Source: Merluccius polli (lineage: Eukaryota; Chordata; Actinopteri; Gadiformes; Merlucciidae). From it: a stretch of DNA of 64,000 nt. Below are positions 1 to 18,400 of the stretch, one piece after another. Position 1 is the stretch's first letter; each line of letters begins with the position of its first letter. The stretch is taken from positions 292,001 to 356,000 of the forward strand of contig JAOPHQ010004269.1 in NCBI GenBank assembly GCA_030340625.1, read 5' to 3'. A program made the translations under genes and the position numbers. The notes under the pieces are model-generated. The model did not search any database. It was not told the origin of the DNA and saw only the letters and a program-made list of their open reading frames with translations.

Positions 1-1956
1 AATCGAATCGGGAGAAGAGCATATCGTCCCAGCCCTAGAAGACAGGTCTAAAACCTTTAACAACAAGCACTGCATTATATTTGATTCCTGCAATGCTACC
101 AGTGTGTGGTTGTTGCAGGAACTATGGTGAAACAAAGTTGGAGACCAGTATTTGGAAGGTGTATGTAAACTCACCTTATGATTCTAACAACAAATGGTGG
201 TGTTTATTTCAATTTATTTTTTGAGTCTATAAAATATTCTGCCTTGGAGCTAGGTTTGTGGCAGCTAGCTGAAGCTTAATGCAGATCTAATTATTACCAA
301 TGATCTGCCCCTGTCCCATTGTGACATTTAAAACCTTTTTTTATGACTAACTAAATTGAGTAATTCTATTAACTTCTGTCTGTTTTCTGTGTTATGTACA
401 TTCATGTGTTAACTGAAGCAAAACGATGTTCAACTCCCCAGGTCCGCTCCTTGAAAATGAAGATTCTCTCATCTCTGTCCTCTGATTCGATGGGGGCGGG
501 AGCCAGTGCAAAGCCTCGTCTCCGCCTCTATATCACCGTGGCTACCGCGGCCTTTCAGCCAATCATCATCTATTGGCTTACCTCACACTTGGTCAGGTGA
601 CAATGAGGGGCGGATAGCACCAAAGGCTAATCGTGCTGGACCTAAAAAGACCCCCCCACACCCTGTTAGGCCATCAACCCATGTGCTTAATACATTCACA
701 GTTCAATACACCTGCCTTTTATGCTCTACTGTCAACTTATAAAATATCAATATTGAGCTTGTTGTGAGCTTGTTTGAAGTGTTGATAGCATTTTCAGTGA
801 TTTACCAGCACAGTAAATATCGCCTACTAAAAGCTTGTTTTATATAATGTGTGCTTTAAATGCATCTATTTTGATCAACAGCATTTAAGTGGAAAGAACT
901 TTCATTTTAATTTTCAAAGATATTTTCTAATTCCATCTTCTCCTTTATGAATATAAAATATTTATACAAACATAGTCAAACAGCGGTTCCTGGTACTCAC
1001 AAACACTCACAATGTACACATTACCTGAGTACCCTTTTTTGATCAAATCTTCAAAATCAAGGGCATTTGTCTTGTCTTTAGTCTTGAGTATTACATTTAT
1101 TTATCAAAAATAGATCATTTGTTTTTGGTTTGGTTTTTTTCTAGAAAAAAAAGTATGTATTTACCATTCAAAGGTTGACTTATCTTGTTCAAGCTTTTGT
1201 GTATATATTAAAAAAAAAGGTTTCTTTATACATTTGTCACTTGAAAGATTGCTCTTTTGGCGGCTGTGGAAGCTATTTGTATTAAGACCACACAGATGTC
1301 GGAGGTAAAGAAAGAAGCTAAATTGCAAGCATTACCAAACGGTCACGATATCTACGCGGACGCGCCTGGTGCGCGTAACCTTCAAAGCGTCCTTTTGGTT
1401 TCCATGGATACACAGGACAAGATCGAACCAACACGGAACGTGGAATGTGACTGCTGCTGCTCTTAAATTATCACACTTCTATCTTTCACCTTTCACACCA
1501 GCTTTTAAAGATACCTGCCTGGGCCGTGCGACAATATTTGGTAGGTAACTAACGATTTTATTAGTTCAAAGAAAATGCCACAGAGTTCACCAGGTGATTG
1601 CAGAAGGCAAAGGAAATGTAACTTTATACTGCAGCGCCATTTTCCTATTGAGCTGCCTATAGGACATGTGCTTTATGCTGTTGCATAGAGGCGTGTTTAT
1701 AAATGAATTTGTTACACAAATACAGCTTCAATTAAATGTTTGTATATGGGCAAACGACGACTGTACCTACGTCTAAATAAGTAGTCCACTTTTACTGAGT
1801 TGAGTTGTTGTTCACCAACAACCACCTGTTAAGGTAACATTTTAAACTAGAAGTCGCTGCACATGCAGACGTTCAACATATAATGCAATTTCAGGGCCTT
1901 TGTGTCTATATTTTAACTTCAAAGCAAGCATATGTTAATGAAAGTGTTTTTGATGT

Positions 1957-1998
<42 letters not shown>

Positions 1999-2100
1999 AG
2001 GGGTGATGATGGGATAGTATAAACCCAGGGTTCTATTCCCAGTATCCATGCAGCCTTGTTCTCATATTCCCACAGGTGTACAATCGAATGATCAAGGGCA
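1..2100. other. Upstream region of the forkhead gene, no confirmed gene
   Basis: Mostly AT-rich non-coding sequence. A promoter-like patch lies at 490-640: a GC box at 492-500, a CCAAT at 559-563 and an inverted CCAAT (ATTGG) at 572-576. A less AT-rich stretch at 1250-1540 contains a 69-codon ORF (1257-1466) and is followed by a good donor (GTAGGT at 1541), so it could be a 5' leader exon of the forkhead gene. The ORF resembles no family I know. A (TG)n run occupies about 1961-1997. Confidence 0.4.
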
Positions 2101-2118
2101 CTTACCGCCTGGAGCACG

Positions 2119-3949
2119 ATGGAGGCTGATTCTAATACAATATCATCTCCCATAACTCATTCCCCCTGTCCCACCACCACCCTCGCTGGATCACAACCGT
2201 TTTATTGCTCTCCCTCACAGGCCTCTTCCAATGTACACACGCTACTACACCCTCTCTCGCCTCTTTCCTTCCCCCCATCCCCCTCTTCGCTTTCTCCCAC
2301 TACCTTAGAGTCCATCCAGTCTTCCCCTCTCTCAAACTCATCCTCTCACTGCTTCGAAGAACATAACACACACTGCCCTAGCTCCGCAAACGCATCCGAC
2401 CAGGATGACTTGACCTGCCTGAGTTGGCTGCATCAAAGGGGCTGCAACCTGCTACCGCTTCAGCCTCTGCCCAAGGTCAACCCGCTGCCCCAACAACCAG
2501 AGGCCGAATCTCTTTCCCCCTCTTCAAACAAGCCACCCTACTCGTTTAGCAGTCTGATCTTCATGGCAATAGAAGACTCGCCAAACAAAATGCTTCCTGT
2601 GAAAGGGATTTACGAGTGGATCGTCAACAGCTTTCCCTACTACAGGACAGCTTCTGGAGGATGGAGGAACTCTGTCCGCCACAACCTGTCTCTGAGCAAG
2701 AGCTTCCGGAGGATCCAGCGGGACAAAAGCCAGGTGGGTGCCAACTGTCACATGGGAACCCTTCCTTTAAAAGCCCCTGTATAACACTCTTCTGTGTAGT
2801 GCCGCTGCAGGAGTCAACTGTACTAACAGTGCTAACAAAACTGGTGTCCTGTGTGTTTCAGTCAGTAGGGAAGGGTTCTCTGTGGTGTGTGTGTCCGGAG
2901 TATCGAGCAACCCTTCTGGAGGTGTTGAGGAAGACCCATCACTACCACAGCACCAACAGTACTCTGGTCAACATGCCGGCCTTGTGAGTACGAGCCTTGC
3001 TTCATCCATGAGTGAACATTCAGCACCAATGTGAACATTAACTCACGGTTATTCATTGCGTGGTATGCAGTTTACTCGTAGCGTACTCGTAGTCGTAACA
3101 CTACTGTAAATAGCATTATTGTTTTACATCTAGAATGTATTCAGTGTGGCTATGTGGCTTTCTGTCAACCAGGTTAGAAGGAGCTGACTATGGGACTTCT
3201 ATGGTGTGCGATTCTGTGGAAATGTCAGGTAAGTAGTGACTGATTAGACTGAGAACGGATTCAATGCTGTTTATTTCAACTCCTTTTAAGCTGTTCCGTC
3301 AATAGAGTAACAGCCCTCTGACTTTTACTGCCCGGATGCTTCCTTTATTGTTGCTCTCTCAGCATGTAACGCGGTGTGTTTGCGTTCCGTCACCACAGCA
3401 ACAACCTTTTCTAACCTTGGCAACTGACGGCCCCAGAATTAGGCTGTATAGACTAGTCTTTGTCCCTTTGCTTTTTGTTTTTTTATCGGGGGCCTAACTG
3501 GTACCCGGAAGCATGCACTTGTCGAATTGTTAACGTTCTAATTTGCCTTTTCTTGTGCAGATTCCCTTTCTCACTCCCTTCTCATGTCCACACCGTCCCA
3601 AATCCTGACCTCCGACAACCCAACTCTCTTTGAGAACTCCTCTAGCGCGTTGACCCCTGACCACGAGGAGCTCGTCACCATGTCTGTTGAGGAGGAGGAG
3701 GAGGAGGCCAGCGAGGAGATGGAGAAAGACCCCCTGTCGGACAGCGGGTACATCGAGCTGCACTACTACCAGTACCACCAGTATCAGTACCTGGTGCTGC
3801 CGGGGGACACAGAGCTGGACTTGGAGTCCGTGGAGATCTTGCAGCTGGATGCCGAGGCCCAAGAGGCAGCCGGATCGCTGCTGGACCTCGCTGGGGGTGG
3901 GCACCAAGCCTTTACTGACACTCAACAGATACAAAACAGCTCTGGTTAG
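2119..3949 (+). CDS. foxn2-like: Forkhead box N2/N3-type transcription factor (four coding exons)
   Basis: Nuclear forkhead DNA-binding factor of the FOXN2/FOXN3 subgroup. Coding exons: 2119-2733, 2862-2983, 3173-3228, 3561-3949; phases close exactly, giving 393 aa (human FOXN2 is about 431, FOXN3 about 490). A Ser/Pro-rich N-terminus precedes an acidic DDLTCLSWLH motif (residues 96-105), which resembles the FOXN2/3 'DDLT-WLH' box. The forkhead domain runs from about residue 138 (KPPYSFSSLIFMAIEDSP) through NSVRHNLSLSKSF to KGSLWCVCPEYR across the first intron. The C-terminus carries DSGYIELHY and EAAGSLLDLAG, also typical of FOXN2/3, after an acidic run EEEEEE. An acceptor (cccacag) just upstream of the ATG indicates a 5' non-coding exon. 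Which FOXN paralogue it is needs a tree; the neighbours atl3 and cfl1 suggest a third FOXN2/3 ohnologue. Confidence 0.9.
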
Positions 3950-4860
3950 CGGCGCATTAGATGGCTGACATTGGCCAACACAATGACAAAGGTGTTTTTT
4001 TTGTGTTTTCCAGATGCGGCAACAGCGAGGTGGTTGTGAAACATTCTGCCAGCTTTGTGTGTTCATTTTACTACTGCCTTGTGGTTTATATGTTGGTATC
4101 ACAAATCACATTACATGTACTCAGCTATTGGAGTCAGAGGCACTTTTAGGGGAGAGGTAATGATTGTTCACTCTAAACCCCCAATGAAAAATTGAATATT
4201 TAAGGCCAGAAGTACAGATTAAAATCTACTTTGAGGTTAAAATATGGTTCTTCATAAATGTTTTTAACAGATATGAGACATTCTAATGTGAAAGTCAGTA
4301 GTAATGTAACTTTAAAGTAAATTAATTTGTAGCTGAAAAAATTGAAAAACCTACACAACTACTAATGATTATGCAAGTGTCCTGTTTGTAAATCACATTT
4401 ATTTGATGACAATAGAAAATCCACTGCCATTTATTACCATTCCCAAATGCATGAGATGTTCTTTCTGAAATCTTGAGACTGTCTCCAAATTCAACAACTA
4501 AGCCTTATCACCTTTGTGGATGTTCAATTGGACATTACTGTTCATCACATTAGCTAGATTTTCCTTTTTGCTGGTGAAAATTTCAACAATAAAACAAAAA
4601 ATGTAAATAATTTTCAGATGGGACTCTTAGTATTAATGTTGTTATTGCTATTATTATTATTATTATTATGTAATTATATGTTATTTAACATTGTCAATAC
4701 ATCATCATCTTTTGGTTTGTTACTTAATATGCATACGGTAGACTACCAATCAGTCAGGGATTATACAAATTCCAGCTTTTTACATTAAAAACATATATTA
4801 TCGTCCTTGCCTAATCAATTGCCAAGCATCAACTTTAAAACACATTTTTCACAAAGTTTC
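3950..4860. other. 3' flank of the forkhead gene, no gene seen
   Basis: AT-rich sequence containing the 3' UTR of the forkhead gene and a short (ATT)n run near 4645-4668. An AATAAA-like signal occurs near 4590. No coding signal is visible. Confidence 0.5.
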
Positions 4861-4869
4861 GCACCCATA

Positions 4870-5640
4870 CTTAAAGCACAGGACTCAGTTTCCCAGTAGC
4901 ATAGCATAGCATAACATGCATGCTATGATTCTGTCTCATCTCTCATACTGTATTACATCATGGTCACAGGCTTCTTCAACTACAATAAAACCTATAGTCT
5001 TGATATACAAGCAAGCAATAAAAATGTTACACCAGAAACCAATGAAATGGCATCACTGTCATATCTTAAGAAAATATAACCTTCTCACCTTTGAAAATTT
5101 TATAAATTTCAGCACTCTTATTCTCTTTTTTAAATGTTTACACAATCATGTGTCTAGCCCATTCTCTAAAATGGTCACCAGATGTCAGAGCTCAAACAGA
5201 GCAATTACAAGAGCATCTACCTGTGGTGATTGTCGTATCCCAAGGTGTAAGACTGCTATCTCTGTAAAGGGGGCCAAACTCTGGAACTCCCTACCAACTG
5301 AATTAAAACTAGAGACTAGCAAGAATGTTTTTAGTAAAAGACTTAAAATATGGCTAAAGTGTAAACAACAGTGCCTACATTAATTGTCAATTTTTTAACT
5401 AGTTTTTCCCCCTTCTTTTTTGTTTACCTATTCTCTTATATAAATATAATCTTTTTTATTTTATTTTATTTGCTTTGTTTCTTAGTTTCTGTGTTGTTGT
5501 TGTTGTTTTTTTCTCTGAAAAGCTGCCTATGGACTAGTGTTGAGAATTAGCACCTGTGCTAAAACACTTAAACAGTGCATCTGGTTTTGTCCAATGTAAT
5601 TGCTATGTCCATATCAAATAAACTATACTACTATACTATA
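4870..5640 (+). mobile_element. 5'-truncated non-LTR retrotransposon (LINE) 3' end
   Basis: The ORF at 4916-5383 (155 aa) reads like the end of a LINE reverse transcriptase: HLSYCITSWS, IYKQAIKMLH, LLTFENFINF and a terminal GAKLWNSLPTELK. These occur in this order at the C-terminus of L2/CR1-like fish LINE polymerases. It lacks the catalytic core, so it is a dead 5'-truncated copy. It is followed by AT-rich 3' UTR and ends in a short ACTAT-type repeat after AATAAA near 5618, as expected for a LINE tail. The clade assignment is tentative. Confidence 0.65.
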
Positions 5641-5649
5641 GATCAATTT

Positions 5650-5841
5650 TAAATGTTTGGAAAGCACCAGAACTACATTACCCATAATGCAACCTTCACA
5701 CGATAGTACGGAAACGCGAAAGTTTCGTGGTGGGGATAAAGTTTTTGTAGTCGTGTTGTGGTTATATTCCACCCGAAGTACCTTTTTACTTTCTCTGGCT
5801 CATATACTTTTGTGTTGACGTCCATTTGAAGAAACCAAAAG
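5650..5841 (+). promoter_or_regulatory. atl3: Probable atl3 promoter and non-coding exon 1
   Basis: A ZNF143/THAP11-type motif, ACTACATTACCCATAATGC, sits at 5672-5690. About 150 bp downstream a strong donor (AAAAG|GTAAGA, exon end 5841) closes a plausible 5' UTR exon. The matching acceptor is at 6900-6901 (catccacag), 18 bp before the atlastin start codon. The transcription start is inferred, not seen. Confidence 0.5.
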
Positions 5842-6361
5842 GTAAGAATAGGTGACATGACGAACATCTTAGCAGGATGAAGTCTGCTGCTAATGTTTGT
5901 GCGTTTTAATATTGCCACGCATCTCGCTCAACCAGCTAACTGGCTAACGGATTAGCAACAATCCGCAGCTAGCGATAGTAAGGGTTTATGGTTTGAAACC
6001 GCTTGACATAGAAAATATGTAATTGCCTACAAAAACAAGTAAATGTTTTTTTCTTATAAAGACTCTTGAAAATACATTTAATGTCTGGGTGTTTCAAGAT
6101 GGATGTCTGGAAGCCAGCTTGGCTAGGTTTGTTTTGACTGCCTCAAGCGAACCTCCCGTCCACTGATGACATTTTACATTTCATATTTCTCTTGGTTCTT
6201 GTTTGCAAAACGTTAACTGGTGTCGGTCAACTGCATTACACGTATTTGTAAAGAAAGCCGTTTCGTATAGGCTAAAGCTACCTTTTAGATGTTTTAAAGA
6301 GCAAACACTAAATCATATCCACTCCAATCAACTAGTATATCATCAGATTTGTTAAGGTGCT

Positions 6362-6395
6362 GACTTTGTTTTCTGTGAAGACAGAAAACAAAGTC
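6362..6395. repeat. Perfect 15-bp inverted repeat (hairpin) in atl3 intron
   Basis: The arm GACTTTGTTTTCTGT (6362-6376) is followed by a 4-nt loop GAAG and its exact reverse complement (6381-6395). It lies in the 5' UTR intron of atl3. The function is unknown. Confidence 0.85.
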
Positions 6396-6919
6396 GTTGT
6401 ACATTCATTGCTGTGAAATGTATGGCATGTCTAGTCCTATGTGCCACACCTACTGAGAACTGTTGAGCACTGTTCTGTAAGTGAGTGAGTGAAAGGATGG
6501 TCAAGTATGAGAGAGAGACAGACAGAGAATGAGAATGAGCAAATGAAAATGATTAAATAAAAAATGTTAAAGCAAACACTTTGTGTATTGAGGATTTTTG
6601 TCATGCAAGCACCTCCCTTTTATGCATGAAGGACAAACGGTTTACAGAGCCAACAATGAAGTCTATTGAACTCACTCAAAGGAAATCTGTTTGCGGGTTC
6701 AAAGAATAGCCCTGGGGGGAACACAGTGTTAACAGCCGTAATATGCAACCCTATAGTCGTTACACAAAGCCAAACCTTGTCTCACGCTAAACGTCTTATT
6801 TCTTATCATGGGATTCCTCTTTTGCTCGTCAGTCTGTTCCCCCTGGGCGTATGTGTGCATGTGAGTGTCCTTCACATACGTTTCATGTTTGACATCCACA
6901 GAGAGCTGCAACGATAACC

Positions 6920-14564
<7,645 letters not shown>

Positions 14565-15410
14565 AGTGCTTCTCAACCATCATAGTCCTGATGCAACGCA
14601 AGCAGTGAACAAACACACACGCACTTACACAAGCCTCTCCATGCTGACCCTGCAGACAAACCCGCAGCAAAAACTAAATCCACACCAAGTCCTCACAGGG
14701 TCCAAATATGATGCTGGTTCACCAGCATATCTTCATGCAGAATATTTTACCCAATGAAGCCCTATGAGGAAAGAGATCCAATTCCTGTTCAATACAATAA
14801 CTGACGGTTGTTGTGTTTCTTACTGCCATACTTGTACATGTTTACATTGGTCTTTACAGACAACCACCATTTTACGTACAATCTTTCAGCACAAGCAGTG
14901 ATGGTTTTGGACCTTTCTATTGAATGCATGGTACGATTTGCTGAGGACCATTGTTGAGGTTTAGCAGTACAGTTTACTAGAACACGCTAGCTTTAATTGC
15001 ATATATACATTTACTCATTATTTTGTTCCTGTAGTTTCCAAGCTTGGTGGCCTTAAATACATTCCAATCCCTTTTCATTATTCTGAAATGTTCGACTTAA
15101 ATGAGCTTTTCTATATTAACTATTTTGAAATGGAAAGCAAGCACTTTTTTATGCATTTTGTTTAAACTACTATGCTGCTTTAACTAAATAAATATTTAAG
15201 TCTGAAATGGCTTTGAGCTAAAACGGGTTGTTTTAAATCTGGGGACCCCAAAGATAAAGGATTATTTACACACTAGACTGTCGTAAAGCTGTCCAGTCAG
15301 CCAAAGAGTGGGTTTGGAACAGTGTGCTTTTAAGCTACATATTCAGGAACTTAATTTGTCTTTTCCTGTATACATTTATATTAATAAAGCAAAATACTGT
15401 TGTGGGAAAA
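14565..15410 (+). other. atl3: atl3 3' UTR with polyadenylation signals
   Basis: AT-rich sequence follows the stop codon at 14562-14564. AATAAA hexamers occur at 15187-15192 and 15383-15388, so the transcript probably ends near 15210 or 15410. From there to about 16140 I see only AT-rich intergenic sequence. Confidence 0.5.
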
Positions 15411-16139
15411 GGTTTTATCCATGTGTAATGCAAAAACAACAACATTGTATTTGATTGACTTTCATTTAACGGCAATGGAAAATTCCTATTCCATAACTGA
15501 ATATGTTCGCACCAATCAGGACCATTGTTTCATTCTTCAGAAATGCCAGTGTGTGACTTTAGAACAAACCATTTGAACAAAGGATTGTGGCTAACTCATT
15601 AAGAGATGTTGACATGCAACAACACAATAACCTTATAAGATTGAGCGGTTCTCTTGATGTTTGACTTGCAAGTATCTACAAATTGTCTTAATGCTATTAA
15701 CTTCACTTGCACATTCAACTAAATCTCTTCTATGCATGTTGGTAGATTCCAATCAGAACAAATTGTCCATATTTTATTATTTTCATCATATTTTTATATC
15801 GGCCACAGGACAAACGTGGTACAAAAACATTGGGAGAAATTGTACAGGTATATTTTGAGAAACTTAGCTTCAATTTGCACATTTTGTGTTTTCCATATGA
15901 GAAAACTTTCAATTTATTTCAAGCTTTCAATTTTGCTCTCTACATCTCCATTGCTTTTTGCATTCCAAGTTAGTCATCAAATAATGCATTTATTGATATT
16001 GTTATAATCTTTTACAGGATGTTGTACGGTGGCCCATTTCATTATTTGAAAGCTCTTTTATAAAAGATTAAACGTCTTGAAGGATATTGCTTAAGTCTGG
16101 TGTGTTCTTATTTTTAGCTTGTTTCAATAAGGGGAAGCT

Positions 16140-18400
16140 TGACTTTTAATGGGAGGTTGTGACAGCTTGTGCACTTGGTCAGGCCGCAGCAATAGTGCGC
16201 GTCAGCTGAACGAGCCGCTCTTCCGTATGGGCTGCAGTTATAACGCACGTCAGCCGCTCTTCCCCTATGATCGTATGCGTCCGGTCCCTCCTTCGCCGTG
16301 TTTTCGCTCTCGGTTCACCGTATGGCTTCATTGTCTCTCCGCGCATTGATCTCTCGAGTGAAATCTGCTTTGGCGAAAATTTGTGTCCCTTGTTTCCTTA
16401 TATGGTGATCGGCGTCGCGGCCCGCCTCGCAGCAAGGCGCGCGCACCGCCGCCGCTGCCATTTGCTTCCATATTTGGAAGTGAGTGAAGCTGGAGGGGGG
16501 GAGGGGCGAGGGGGCGGGGGGGGGCGGGGGCGGGGGGCGAGCATCTCTCCGTTACTTCTTTTTATGCACTTGTCTGCACTATATTGGTTGAAAAAGACAT
16601 GGCGTTTAGCCAGGTCGCAAACATATCCCGGCGTTGCGATTAATAGGCAGTTTGAGTTCAGGACCTTGCCTACCGTGTTGCATTTCTCACAAGTGATTAA
16701 ACGACCAGCTAATGCAAAAATATCATGGCGAAGATGAATATTTCAAATGAAGCACACACAGATACAATATAAACACGAAATACATATACATTTGAAGCTA
16801 AAGTAATTTTAAGAAGGAATTAGTTACAATATAAATACATTATTTTAACCTATATTAGTAAAACAAAATATCCACTGCAGTAAAAAACATACAGGCAGTT
16901 CATTTGCAGACGATTCCATTCGTCTGCAAATGAACACATTCCCAACATGCTCATGGGTATGTGGCAACAAAATTGCTAGAATTGTACATCCCATCCTTAA
17001 ATACTGGGTAAACACATATTTTATAATATGAAAATGCGATTAGAGCATCTGACAAAATGTGTTGTTTTCGTCCTGAACGATCATCAGCGGATTATGGTTT
17101 ATGGCAATCATAGTGCCATAAGCAATTTATGAAATGATTAAACTCAGTGCATGTAAAATGTTTCTAAATGACAGAAATGCTGCAAGGAATCAATCGGACG
17201 ATTATCTGACTCGTTTTGCGCGTGCACTGCGACCGAGTGTGCGCGCATCTAGGCGCGTCCACGCGGGGCATCCAGTGTGTGAGCGAGACCGACTCTTCAT
17301 TACAGCCCATTCAATTCTACACAGACGCTGACCAATTCAGAGAGACAGCAATGGTACGTTTTACACCGTTTTAAAACCAAATCTTCGATGCCTCATTTGT
17401 TGTATCAAGTGCTGACGATATTTCGGAACACTGTGAGCTTTGTAGTAACATTGTTATAAGAAGGATGCCTTTAATTTTGCCATCAAAATGGGAAGCCGGA
17501 CAGTGTCTATGTATCCAGGCTCTTTGGCGCAGGAACTGCTAGCGTGTGAGCTAAGGACTTAGCTCGCGTCGGTGACGGACGGCGCCTGGACGCTCATATT
17601 CGATACATTTGGCATTTTATACTGTCATTCTGGTTGTTTTTTATTTTAGCAGCCAATCGACGTGTAATATGCATGACAGTCGTCTGGTATTGTCGGAAAT
17701 AACGACTAACGGTCCAAATCAACTGGCGCCATTTCCTTCCTCTCGCTGCTTGCCGACAAAAGCGTCCGGCGGGGCCTCCGCTGGGGGCTCGCAGCCTTTA
17801 CGTGGACCTGCTCCTCTACCGGGTCCCGGTCCTCAGACCCGGTAGGAGCCGGTCTCCGGGTGTCGTAGCGGCTGGCAGGTGCAACGGCGGCCGGTGCCCT
17901 TGGGCTTTTCACTGCGGCGTTGACGCCGAATGTGTGTGTGTGCTGTTAGTTTGCCTCGAGGCTGCCATTATCCAGCCCGAAAAAAATGACACCCGCTATG
18001 GCTGACGTTAGCTAGGTGGCAGTGATTTTCTGGCTCTTTGTCTACTGCGTCTTGTGGGGGAAACGTCTCCCGTTTGGGTTTTTTTTCTCCAACGACCAAA
18101 AATGCACGTCGTTGTTATGACAACCGATTAATCGACAGGATCGCTAAAAACGATCGGGCCGGGCGGTGAAATGTAGCGGGATTGTGCGAATTGGCGAAGA
18201 ATACTGCGGACGGAGGATCGCCTTATATAGGAAGCTAGCGCACATGTGCGGGGGACTGCGTTCATTGCCCCACCCTGAATTTGGTGCAAAGACCATTTTT
18301 GTTGTTGGCCGAGGATTGCAGTCGTCGGGGTTTAACATTATCCGAATAATTGTGTCGTATACTACCGCTCGCCACACCTTTTTCAACGATATGCGTCTAA
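16140..18400 (+). promoter_or_regulatory. cfl1: GC-rich cfl1 promoter region with two CArG boxes
   Basis: Two perfect CArG boxes (CC(A/T)6GG, the SRF site) lie at 16396-16405 (CCTTATATGG) and 16468-16477 (CCATATTTGG), 72 bp apart. A G-rich tract follows at 16494-16540 with several GC-box-like GGGGCGGGG runs. CpG-rich sequence continues through cfl1 exon 1 (ATG at 17351) into intron 1. Actin-cytoskeleton genes are classical SRF/MRTF targets, so this fits cofilin. The exact transcription start is not visible. A perfect hairpin interrupts the region at 16898-16935. Confidence 0.6.
16898..16935. repeat. Perfect 16-bp hairpin upstream of cfl1 exon 1
   Basis: Arm GTTCATTTGCAGACGA (16898-16913), 6-nt loop, exact inverted copy at 16920-16935. 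It lies about 415 bp before the cfl1 start codon. The function is unknown. Confidence 0.85.

Noticed and set aside
4916..5383. 155-codon ORF as a host gene
   Set aside because: The sequence matches LINE reverse transcriptase C-termini and is followed by a LINE-like tail, so it is a transposon relic.
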